A stretch of 64,000 bases of DNA from Bursaphelenchus xylophilus (lineage: Eukaryota > Nematoda > Chromadorea > Rhabditida > Aphelenchoididae): assembly GCA_904066235.2 (NCBI GenBank), contig CAJFCV020000004.1, positions 4,712,001 to 4,776,000 of the forward strand. Reading direction: 5' to 3'. Positions 35,401 through 47,400 of this stretch are shown here, one piece after another. The notes below the pieces were generated by a model. It ran no database searches. It worked only from the letters and a program-made list of their open reading frames with translations, and was not told the DNA's origin. Each line of letters begins with the position of its first letter. Within the stretch, counting starts at the first letter, position 1. Position numbers and translations under genes: made by a program.

Positions 35401-38400
35401 AGCTTTCCAAAGAACCATCCAGGAGTGATGTTGATCGAGTTTTTGCCAAGTTAGAGTCAATCCCTTCAACAAACTACCTAGTATAATATAATTTTTTCCA
35501 GGAATTTGAATTGGAATGCAGCCAGACGGCTAAATTTCACCGCAAGGACTCGCTGAAGCCAGAAGAAGAGACGACACCATTCAAATTCCATGTGGAATGG
35601 CTTTTTCCGAAGCTGATGTCAACATCGAAAAGGTGAGTTTTTCTTGGTTTTCACCTTTTAGGTCGGGAAATCCATTGCTCCTTGAGCAAGGCAATGGGTT
35701 TAGCTTCCCAAACATGCTATCTGGAATACGGTTGCTTCATATTGCGCCACATCATGCCCACTGTTGTTTCCAGTGTAATATAATTTTTACAGGTGAAAAC
35801 GCTCCCCGACCGCGAAGCTTCGACGATGCGAAACGTCTGGGACAGTATATGGGCGATAAAGAAGCTCTCATCGATGGCAAACACTGAGGAGAACCGAATT
35901 TATTATTGTAAAAACACACCAAATGTTTTGATATTAATCATAAAATATACCGTTGACCTGGATATTGTTGAACCTGTCTTTACTGAGCTCTTTAGATGAG
36001 GCCGGCGGGCATGGGAGGCGAATGGGCCGGTTTTCCTGTAAAAATTATATTACACGAGAAACATTGGGTCTGATGTGGCGCAAGATGAAGCAACCGCATT
36101 CTAGATAGAATGATTGGGAGGCTATACCTATTGCCTTGCTCAAGGAGCAATGGATTTCCCTACCTAAAAGGTGAAAACCAAGAAAGACTCACCTTTTCGA
36201 TGTGAACATCAGCTTCGGAAAAAGCCACTCCACATGGAATTTGAATGGTGTCGTCTCTTCTTCTGGCTTCAACGAGTCCTTGCGGTGAAATTTAGCCGTC
36301 TGGCTGCATTCCAATTCAAAATCCTGGAAAAAATTATATTATACTAGGTAGTTTGTTGAAGGGATTGACTCTAACTTGGCAAAAACTCGATCAACATCAC
36401 TCCTGGATGGTTCTTTGGAAAGCTACACCCATTTTCATGCTTCGGAATGTCCAAAATTACCTGCATTCGCCCAAAACACAAAAAATCTTGGATCAGCTGT
36501 CGTTCAAATTTTTGCCGAGCTGCCCTAAATCAGAAAACACAAAAAACATACCTTTTTCAGCGATCTTCATTCATCTTTCACCTTACATGATCCATTACAA
36601 ACAACAAATAAAAATTTTTTTTATTTTTTAGCGAGAGAGGCCAGCCGCGCAGGGTCCCGCAACGATAACAATCCTTGCTTGCGCTCTGGCTTTTTGAACC
36701 TCGGACTTTAATATGCATTTGTAATCAGATACTGCATCAAAAGTCGATTTGGAATCGAATTCTCTTGTCTTTCGCCCGCAATCATCAACGTTTCCCTACT
36801 ACAATATAAATAAATAAAAAGTGCTATTCTCGCCCAGAACTACGTTATTTCTCTCAGGAAATAGAAGCACATGACCTGAGGCGATTAATAAACCCTCTCA
36901 TTAATTGCCGGATCAAAGGGATTGAATGGAAGTAAACAGATCAAAGAAATGATGGATAATGTTGAAAAGTTTGGGAAAAGAGGGCCAGAAATCACTCAGA
37001 TGATTGACAATCGTCGGGGAGGGAAGCGGACATGTGTAATCACTGTGCCTTAAGAGAACACACCCATTTTAATTAGTATTATTATCCGCCAGGAATAAAT
37101 ATGATGACCGTAAGCAAACACTGATCTACGAGGAAATCTGACCGCCCAAATTTTTTTAAGACTTTTTGTAGCCATCATAATACTTCAGACTCACAATTTA
37201 GCCACCAATTTTGTAAATTAAAAGTGTCACCGTGACAAAATTTCTGGGATTTGATTATAAAATAATCCTCGACGGTCTTTGTTCTGACCCTTTGCTCCAT
37301 TTATAATATCCAAGCAGCATATTGAATAAAGCCATCAATCATATTACCCTGCCCCATTAAAATGCCCATAAATAAGCAGAAGTCAGCTGGTCCCAGTTTT
37401 TATAACACAATCCCCCGTGATCCAAATAAACAAACACTGTAAAGCGGTAGTCATAAGAGGACTTTCGAACTGTAAAGTCACTGTTTTCTTCCACAGATCA
37501 TTAAATAAACATAAACTTTAAAAATGGCCAATTACTCAGCTCCTAAGGTATTTAAAAAAGGCTGATTCAGACAATCCCGCGATATTATTCATAGTCCGAG
37601 GCCTGTAAACAGGCATTTTCGGCGCTGGGCTCGAACTTTTAAAGCCATTTTCCGAACAGGTGGAGGCTGGATTCACACCAATTATGCAAATTCGACGACA
37701 AAAAACAGGTTTTCCCAAAATAAATGGAGGAAAACGTCAAATTTCGTACAAAAACGGAGGGAAAAGTCACAGGGAAGATGTAATTATTCAAATCTCTGCT
37801 CAGTTGACTCATTCACAGGCCGAATATTACGTAATAAAGCGGCTTTTTACGTATATTCCGCATAAAATATCAAGTTTTTTTGCAAAAATAATATTTTTTT
37901 GTGAAAAATAGATGATATTACGATGTAAACTGACCTGCTGAAGGTGTTGTTGCTGCTGGAGAAGGGGATTTTAGGTGTTTTCGGTCGATCTGGGATCCCT
38001 CCAGAGCCCGATGAGAAGTCGGAATCGTCCAAATCAAGGTCGCGGACATAAGACCGCGGGAAAATTCCGATGGCTCCATGCGAATTGTGGCCTTCCACCC
38101 AATTTGCGTCGATTTCTCGGCGGAGTTTGAGGATTTCACCCTAAAATACGACAAAATTTTATGTAAAAGTATCAAATTTTGATGAGATTTGATATTTTTT
38201 TGTTAAATCTCACCGCTTTCAGCGAAAGTTCGTTGGGATTCCTGGCTTGGAACGGATAAACAGCACGAACTCGATTCCTCCCGCTGGTTGTGGGGTCAGA
38301 TTCCATCTAAAGCAAGGTCAGAGGTCAAGGATAATGCCTACCTGGACATAGGAGGCCGGGAATATCCCAATATGTCCATTTCTCTCTCCTTCCAACCAAT

Positions 38401-41400
38401 GATCGTCCACTTCTCGATGGACTCGGACAACGTCACCTCGATTCAACGATAATTCTCTGAAGATTAAATTGATGACATTAGAGAAGGTTTTTTTTTGAAT
38501 TTCTCGGCTGACATTTGGGTGCAAAAGCTAACAGTTCTGGGAATTTATAACCGGCCAACATCACTTGCAAAATTTGGAGGAACCCTAAGCATTTCATTTT
38601 TTACAGATTTAGATTGAAATTATATTGTAATGGGCATCGAAATCATACGTGATGCTTCGAGTCTTACCTCGGGTGTTGAGCAACAAATTTGTAGAGCGCG
38701 GTGCAAGTGATTACATTACTGGTGGCCGGTCGTCGATTCAACGAATGAGCCGAGGCTGAGTGCATCAATCTTTGTTGCGGGGCACTTAAAGAAGTTGCTG
38801 GTCGCCGAGGCTGATCGAAGTCGACCAGCAGCTGATCCAGACGATTGTAGTTGTTTTGGAGGGCGGGGGAGACGTTTGGACTAAAAAATAGTCAGATTAT
38901 TCAATCATAGATGATATAAAAAATAATATTTTTAGCGATCTCACATGTATCCGTGTCTTCTGGACCTCTGATCGTCCAATTCCGAAGTCAATTTTCCAGC
39001 TCTCTGTCTGCTGAGCATCTCTTCTTTCTGCAGTCTCTTCAATTCGCGGGCTCCCTTGGACAAAGTAGCAGTTCCGTTTTGAAGAAATCCTAAAATACAG
39101 TACTTGTAATTTAATTTTATCAACAATATCTGTTATATCAAGTCTAATATCACGGCAATGTTAGTACCTGTGAATTCATTAGAACTTGTGGATCTGCTCG
39201 AACAAAAAGCCCCGGAATCAGCCCTGAGTGCCTTGAGATGCTGGTTCTGAAGATCATTGAGCAGTTTGTCCAGGTCTTTCGAAGCTTTATCCAGTTTATC
39301 CTCTATCTGATGTTGAACAACTTGATCCGCCACACTCTCCAGCGATCTTTGTTTCCATCGCAGCTTTGTTGCAGGTTTCCCCAGCCTCTCGCTGAACTCC
39401 TCCACCTCCAACCAACTGACTTCTGGACTGCGGACTGATCGATTGTAGCCTGAGGCACTTTTGGGCCGATCCTCGGAATAAAGTCTCAGGCGGTGAGCAG
39501 GTAAATGAAAATGGGATGGAGGGACTTTGGGAGGAGGGGAGAGACAGCAGACGGAAGAAGAGGGCGAGGAGCGACGGACCGAGATGTTGGGAGTGGTGGC
39601 TAGCCGAGCAATCGCCCCGGCGTTCTTGTAAATCTCTTCTGCAAATGGTTAAGGACTCGCCAGAAGTTTGTTAAAGGGTTGTTACTAGTACTCAAGGTAA
39701 ATCTAAGTTCAAAAAATAGTCCTAAACCATGATTACAAGGGCTACATTTGGATTAATAAATCAAATCGTTAAGTTAGCTAACATAAAACAAAATAAGATA
39801 AAGAAATGTCTAAGCACCCGATTTTCTAGTTGTAAGCTCGAGATTAGTAACTAAAAAAGTTCCTTAAAAAGTCTTACCGTAGCTCTCATCAAAGGGGCTG
39901 AGCCTTGCATCGTCTCCATTCAACTGCTGACTCGAGTAAAACCTCCCCCCATTCCCAATTCCCGATCTTTTCCTCGTCTGATATGCTCGATCCACGATCT
40001 CCATATCCGCGACGGGATCATAGCGTCTAGGCACACTCTGGGACCGGCTATTCCGGCCATTCATCTCCTCTTCCAGCTGATCCTGCACTTGCTGCAGGTA
40101 TTCTTCGCCTTTTTGGAGATGATCTTGGACTTGGAGGTCTTGAGGTCTGGTATAATCTTGGGTTGATTGGGCAAAGAAGTCGTCGGTCGGACTCCTCACT
40201 TGATCTAGGGCTCTAATTCGAGGGGGATCGGCTTCGAATCCGCCCAAATCCTCGGTTGAATGGGCGAATTGGTTGGATTGGACTGGAATTAGAGGTGAAC
40301 GGACCGGAGCAAGGTGTTGATCACGCTGAAGACGCTCCGAGAGGATTGACCGGCCCTCTGAAACGATTAATTTTGCCAGAATTAAATACTTTTTTGGCCC
40401 AAACCTCAAAAGCGATGACTAAAATAAATAATATAATTTTGGAAAAACCTCTACTTCCTAAGGAATTTACGGCAAAAATAGGGCAATTAGCAACATATTC
40501 ATAGGAAATCCCCTGCGGGCATTTCTTGAAAAACCTTGGAATGTCATAAAAATTATGAATTAAAGCAATAAATTATTTTTTTTATTAAAATCCTAAGATC
40601 TTTGATATTATTATTGCCATAAATTGGGGCAATTAGCTGAAGAAGGTCCTCGAACATATGTTTTGACCTTTTCCCTCCAAAATATGAATAAAAAGGCTTC
40701 TGGAGAAGGGAACGTGGCCATCCAAGGGGCTTGGCCAAGCCTTTTTCGTTTATTTTTTTTTGCGAAAAAGTTTTGAATTTTCTCCAAGAAACGAGAAGAA
40801 TGCAATTAAAGAAAATACAACAAGTGCGACGCTCAGATTTTGATGATACTGGGGACAAATTTAGATTAATTTACGGGACTCGCACTTTGCAGAAACAAAC
40901 AGAGATTTTTAGATCCAAACTCGGCAAAAATGCGGCACTTCTTCGTGAATTTTGGTATTAAAACTATCATGTCTAATTGTACCAGAGAGGGCATTGTTTC
41001 CACAAAAAAAATTTCCGTACGAAACTGGCAAAGACATGGCCTAAAAGTGTTTTTCTCCGGCCGCTATCCACGTTTCGCGTCCTCTCTCGGCGGCAAAAAT
41101 CGTTAAATATATCTGCTGAGCCTGCAAAGCGTGAGCTAAAACTTTCAAGAATTACTACGCGGCCTATGCCCGAACTGTATGAAAAATGTAAAGGAAATCT
41201 GAGCGGCGCACTTGGAAGTGTTCTCTTGCAAATAGATGAGAAGATTGTTAATATTTACAAACAATAACAGATAGTAGGGGGAAGTTGAACCTTTCAAGCA
41301 TTATCAGTAATCTTTTTATGGGAATAAAACCTTTCCGGCGAGCCAAAAAAGGATAAAAGTAAGCAAACAAAGCCGGAGGAAGTATAAATATTCCAAAAAG

Positions 41401-44400
41401 TTTCGGGTATTAAATTCTTGGAGATTTCAGGTATGGGATTACAGGTGTTATATAATATACCAGACAAAAAAAATTCAAATTTTTCAAAAGTAAAAATTGA
41501 AATTTTCTTGGAGCAACTTACGATTTTTGGCCCGAAATTGAAATCACCAACAAATTTTTATTGGAATGCAAATTTTTTATTTGAAATTTTAATTTGAAAA
41601 AATTAAAGTCTATACGAAATAAAGCCGCCAAAAAATTAAAGAAAGAAGTAAGAACAAAAAAAAATATTTTTTCTCTGCCGTTTCTCATCATTTTTCATGA
41701 ACTTTCGCCAAAAATTTTTGTTGTATATCTTGGCTCTCCTTGCAAAGAAAAAGATTAAAATTTCAAGAATTGATTTGTGGCCTATTTACACCATTTCTGT
41801 AAATTTTGAAGAAAATGGGTGCGTCTTTGGAGAAGTTCCCTTCTCAATTTTTAGCCTAAACTAATATTCGAAACTCAATTTGAAGGCCAAGTAAGTAAAT
41901 TCCACAGCACTGTTTGAAAAAATACCTCCAAACTCGGGATTTTAAGGGAACAATAAGCGCAGAATAACATAAGAATCTCGTCTGGAACCTCTTAAAATCT
42001 TGCAGAATCCAAAAAACCCAGAATTTGAAAGAAATAAAAAATTTATTTCTTTCGAACTACCCTTTTCGCTCTACAGATGTCGTATAAAACGGAATGGATA
42101 ATATAATAATTTAATAAGAGATCCCCCGCTCTCTTCAGGCTGTATCATGTCACTCCCGTCGCTTTGTCTCACGCACTTTGGAGGGTTTTAAAAAAAGATT
42201 TGGCGGAAACAAGGCGACTTGGCCCCGCAACTTCGAGATCAGCCAGATCCGAGGGATAAAACGAGATAAAGAGAGATCAGACAGGTGAAGAGAGGGTGCG
42301 CGGAGAGGGGAGGGAACAGATTCGGAGGGAAATTCTTTGTTTGTTCTTTCTGCGATCTCTTAGAACGTGAAGGAGGGGAAAAAAGAAGAGTCAGCGACCG
42401 TGAAACGATCTGAAAGTGATTCCAGAAAGGCTTTAGAAGAGGCCGGCAAAGTTGCAAAATTAATCCAGCAAAAATTTTTAGAACTATTTATAGTAACACT
42501 GCAGTCATAAGGACAACTTTGACCATTCACTGCACAGTGCACGATGTCAGAAACCGTTTTCCCTCCGCACTGTGCAAAGAAAAAAACGTTTGCTGTTTAC
42601 TGCACGGTGCAAAATCAAAACATCAAACACCTTGCACCGTGCGAGGGGCGTCAAGAAAGACCTCTATTCATTGCATTGTGAAAAACAAAAAAAAAAGACA
42701 ACGACCCGGTCATCCTCTGCACAGTGCACCAATTCATGCAAAACGAAATCTAATTTCCAGTCACCTTTCAGAGTTCAAGTCATGATATCACGCTGATCAA
42801 ATGTTAGGACAGATTCCAATCGAGTTAAAAGTACTTTACGGTGACTTTAATGTTTTGAAATTAGCTCCAAAATCGAGTAATTTGCCGTCCGGTGACGTTA
42901 AGTTGAAGATGCAAAATTTGGTTTTTAGTTGGAAAAAATTTAAAAAGTTTACTTATTTTCTTTCGAAAAATGCAAAATTTCTTACCATCATCATCCTCAT
43001 AATTACAGTTATAATCACTCATCCTATCTACATGTAAATCCTTCGTAACTTCGTCCTTTTTAGACCAATACGAAATTAAAATAAATCCCGAAAGATGGGT
43101 CACATCCATAAAAAAATCCCCATTTTAATCTGTCAATCATATATGCCCTCGGGGGTTTAAAACAATTTTTGTTTCTGAAAAAGAATTTCCGGGACCATTT
43201 CATTTCCATCTTTGGTCATTTAAAAATAAATTATAATATTTTATAAAAAATGGAAAGCACAGTAAATAAAAGCTGTAAAAATAGTAAAAGTAATCGGGTC
43301 AATGCGATAAAAGGTTGGTTTACAATCTTGTAAAACTATTAATTTTTAACTGCGGGAGGTTTGAGGCGAGTTTTGAGGGTATTATACGCTTATGTGGTTG
43401 ATTTTGTGATGACGTCATAATGCAAAAAAAAGTTCAAAAAGTCACGTTTCCTTAGGCTACGATCTGCAAGAATAAGAGCAAGGGGTCGTAAATAATGTAT
43501 TTGCGTTTTACAGACATTCCAGTTTTGAGGTAAAAAATAAAAAAAAGCAAACGAAAGAAGTGATACCTATTTTAAAATTTTTTCTAAAAAAATAGGTCAC
43601 CGTGACGTTTTTAAAGCGGAAATGTGAGACTTTTTGTTTTGACATACCTCGCCAACGCTTTGAGATTTGTTTAAGGCTACTTTTTTTACTGTAACGCAAA
43701 TGTTTTTTCAACGAAAACGCATTTTTTTAAATAAATCTTTTGATTTTTCCGATTCAAAATTTGAAAATTCATCATTTCTTTATTTTCCCATAAATTACAG
43801 TATCCCGGCCCTCTGCACTCACCATTTCCATCAATTACATGCATTTTCTTGAACATGTCCTTGTACCAATTGGGGTCATCCACATTCCTCATCGGTGAGA
43901 TCCCTTCTTCTTCGGTCTCCTCACAAGAAGCGGCGTATCCATTCTTTGTAATCAGCTCCAAAGTGTTAATAGGAGGGACTGCAGAGTCTACAGAGCTTTT
44001 TGAGGACTCGTTGGTATCTTGGGGTGCCAAGGGTGTCACTTTTTTTTCAGGTTTTACTTGCGGAGTTGAGAGATTTGAGGCAAATCCGGTGTCCGAAGAG
44101 GCATTCGGCGATGGAAGAGATGGCTGAGAGGGAGACAATGGGCTGAAAATAATATATTTGGCATAAAGGGTATCTAAATTTAAAAAAAACTTATATTACC
44201 ATTAAATTTACTATTTATTACCTGTCATCAAATCCGAAATCACTTTCAAAATTCATGATCTAACCGTATTTTAAACCACTTAAATATCAAATCGAGTCTT
44301 ATAAAGTCCCAGAAACTCCCGGAAAATTATAATAAAGACCCTATCAGAAGTATATCTTTTTGGCTTTGCTGATAAAAGACCGTTCCTTTCTTATTATTAT

Positions 44401-47400
44401 AATTTACAAATGAGAAGAAGAGAACTCACCGAATTTGGTCAACATTCGAATTATTAGATACTCGGGGTTCTGGAGAATCAAATCTCGGCATCTGAGGAGG
44501 TGGGGAGTAAGGCTGGGCGAGAATTGGAATCTGGAAGTGGGAGATGAACATGGATAATATAAGAAATTACTTCTTCTTGACTTTAGTGTTGTCAAATTTG
44601 CAATACACTACGCTTAAATGTCATTATTAGTATTATTACTTACTCAGAGTCAATTTCCGCTATAAATTTTATATTGTACTACCTATCCGACCATAAAAAA
44701 TATAACTGATCCCCTTACCTCCTTCCTTACTGCCGTTATTGTGCTCCACTCTCTCACGGGCGTCTGAACTCTGCTTAGCACTGGTTTCTGTTCGACTGGC
44801 TCAACTTCGACGGATCTGTTTGTTACGATCACTTCTTTCTTCTCCTTATCAGCAATATTTCCATTTATTTCAGTTTTATTTTCCCCCTGAATGTTGTTGT
44901 TATTGTCGTTGACAAGCCCAGTCTGAGTTGTCTGAACATGATAACTTATGGGAGTTGCGGTCATTTCATTCACGGGCATGCCAATACAAGAATTTGGGCG
45001 TGATTTTGGCTTCGGCGGAGGTGTCGGGGCTATTTTTTTCGAATTCTGGGAATTCTCGACGGTCTGAAATTAAGGATTCGGTCAGAAATAGACTTATGTA
45101 ACAACAAGTGATATATAAATGACTCGAAATGATATCCAAAACATCGACCTTTCCTTCCAAAACGGCAACGGTAATATAACTTTACCTCCTGGTATCCCTC
45201 CGTTCTCAGGGATTGCTCCACCTCTTCCATTGTCTGTTTACTATTTCCATTCCAGATATTCGAACTGCTCTCTAAATGTTTATAATTAAATTTACAAAAA
45301 AATAAAATAATCATTTGTCAAAAGATCAGAAGAAGACAGCTGACAAAATATGGGAATTATCTTTTTTTGAAGGATGATGTGTCATTTGCAGGTTATTTAT
45401 TGGGATTAATGGACATACCTGGCGCCGTAATGGAGTGGCTGAGATTATTTTTGGGTATTTGGATGCCTGGAGGAGTGAAATAACTAAAAATTTCATGTTA
45501 CAGTAACCCAAAGTCCTCAAAATTAGCTAAAAGTGATTTTAAGAGTGTCCTACTCACTTTACAGGCGTTGAATTCTCGGATCGATACTCATAATAACTAC
45601 TGTAATCCCTGTCAAACATGGGAGTATTGGCCATAGTTCTGCTACCGTAACCCGTCACTGATTTTGGTCGGCTTCTTCGATTTCCCATTTTTCTCGGCGG
45701 GGATGCAAGGCGAGCTGCTTGAACCTCGAAGAATCTCTTCTTATCCGATGCTGTTCCTCTGAATCCTCCCAAATAATTCTGTGCCGGAGGGGGTTTCCGA
45801 GAAAGGGCCGCAACTAAAGAGACGGATCTTGGGGCCTTGGGTGAGTCGTTGGCTCCGACCTGTAGGTTGATTCGGCCCCGAGGAATATCGTCGGGCCTCG
45901 TCGCAGTCTTCGGGATCTCGGCTTCACGGATTTTCTCTTCAAAGTGTTGAAGTTTAGCTTCTAAAGTGGCCAAGGAAGGTCGAGGATGTTGGACTTGGCT
46001 TTCTTGTTGCTCCAAGTATTGGACTTGATGTTCTTGGGGATCAATTGATTCAATTGACGAATTCTCAGCGTCAGGTTTTCTTGAAACAACTGGAGGCTTG
46101 GGCAACACTTCCGGAGGGAGTTTCCTTTGAGCCAATGGACTCTTATTCTGTGACTCCTCAACTTTCAAACCTTCAGAAGTTTGTTTCAAGTCTTGACAAG
46201 ACTTTGCAAGATTCTCTGACGCTTGATGATACGCTTGAAAAGGAGTTACAGTAGAAAGTTGAGGCGGTCGTTGAAACTTTGGCTGAGCTACAGGACTTGT
46301 CGGCTGGGCGAAGATTTTTTTATTAGTCAAAGGACTGGCTTGCCTTTGTTGGTTATGTACCGCAATTTCTTGACCAATCTTCTGACTGTTGTCTGGAATT
46401 GGACTGAGGACTCTCCTCCCAGCCGATGGGTTCTTCTCTTGATTATTCCCTTGATAAGTCACTGACTTCTGAAGATCAACTTGAACTGGCTGTTGCAAAC
46501 CTTGAGGAGAGACTTGACTCAGAGCCTGTCCATTATTGTAAGCACTCTTCTGACTCCGTTCAAGAATTGGACTTGCTTGTTTATGAGATTCCACAGATCC
46601 AGGGCTATTGATGAGCTCGGCTTGATGGCTTTCTGGACTCTGAATGGGCGATGATGAAATTGGTGACTGAGAATGTCGCACGTCGACTGTTAGGTGATCT
46701 TGAACTGTCAAATTATGCCCTGAAGTTGTCTTTTCTGGTCGATTTTCCGATAAGAATTGGGTTGAATTTAAATTCTTTGGCGTTTCTTTTGCCTCCGGGG
46801 TTTTCTGATGATCTTCGGAGCTTTGGATGAGCTCAGAAGTTATTTTATAACCGTCTGTGGTAAGGTAGGCCCCTTGAAATGGGTAATGTTGGAGTCGCTG
46901 GCCTTCTGTTTGTCCTTCAAACGGCTTCAGAGGCTTTGGAGGGTCGTTTTCGTTGATTAAGCTGATATCCGAGTCGTTGTTTTCACTAAAACAATATAAA
47001 AATTAGTCAAAGTTGACAGACAAACAAGACTTTATTTAAATCTAACATCTCTAAACCTTAAACTTCCTCGGGGCATAACTTTGAAGCCCTTCCAGTTCCT
47101 CCTTTTCCTTTTTAAATCCCCAAATTGACCCTAAAAATATTCAAATTTGGTCTTGACTCAATTTCCCCCGGATCTTCCCCTTCTTTTCCAACAATTCCCT
47201 CACTTTTCAGCTGTTTTCTACTACAGAATCCACAGAACTCTTCCTGTTTTTGCAACACTTTATAAACAAGTCATTTTTGGAAACGCGAACAAACAAAAAA
47301 TACAAAAAACGAACCGTTTAATGGCCAAACAAAGCGTTCCTGAGGCGTTTCGCAGAGCACCATGGGCCTTTTCCAGATCAGTCATCGGACAGCCGGCCAT

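Larger units (their letters stand above)
35114..36711. mobile_element. 1.6-kb palindrome: inverted duplicate of a spliced gene, bounded by TTAA
   Basis: Two arms of about 690 bp (35114-35806 and 36025-36711) are inverted copies separated by about 220 bp. Outer ends are TTAAAGTCCGAG and CTCGGACTTTAA; the outer parts are roughly 95% or more identical by eye, while the inner 100 bp is more diverged. TTAA at both edges would fit a piggyBac-type target site, but the TTAA also belongs to the inverted repeat, so this is only a suggestion. Both arms keep splice-like signals (TTTTTTCCAG, AAAAGGTGAGT), so each arm is a gene copy and not simple repeat DNA. Confidence 0.8.
23733..37934 (-). other. 14.2-kb intron of the sorb-1-like gene, hosting nested genes and repeats
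   Basis: Bounded by the donor after 37935 (AG|GTCAG) and the acceptor before 23732 (GATTGCAG). It splits the coding region between SH3-2 and SH3-3 with matching phase 2. It contains two nested genes, a TA-flanked MITE, a long gene-bearing palindrome and dispersed short motifs, each listed separately. Most other introns of this gene are under 1 kb; only the 3.5-kb and 3.4-kb introns around 40358-43822 and this one are long. Confidence 0.8.

Noticed and set aside
35779..35798. 20-nt GT...AG interval that could be read as an intron in the palindrome gene
   Set aside because: Too short for animal splicing; reading through keeps an open frame to a TGA at 35885-35887.
45961..46611. Plus-strand ORFs opposite the large Q-rich exon
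   Set aside because: Antisense of exon 3 of the sorb-1-like gene, whose frame is open for 1428 bases and joins in phase at both ends.
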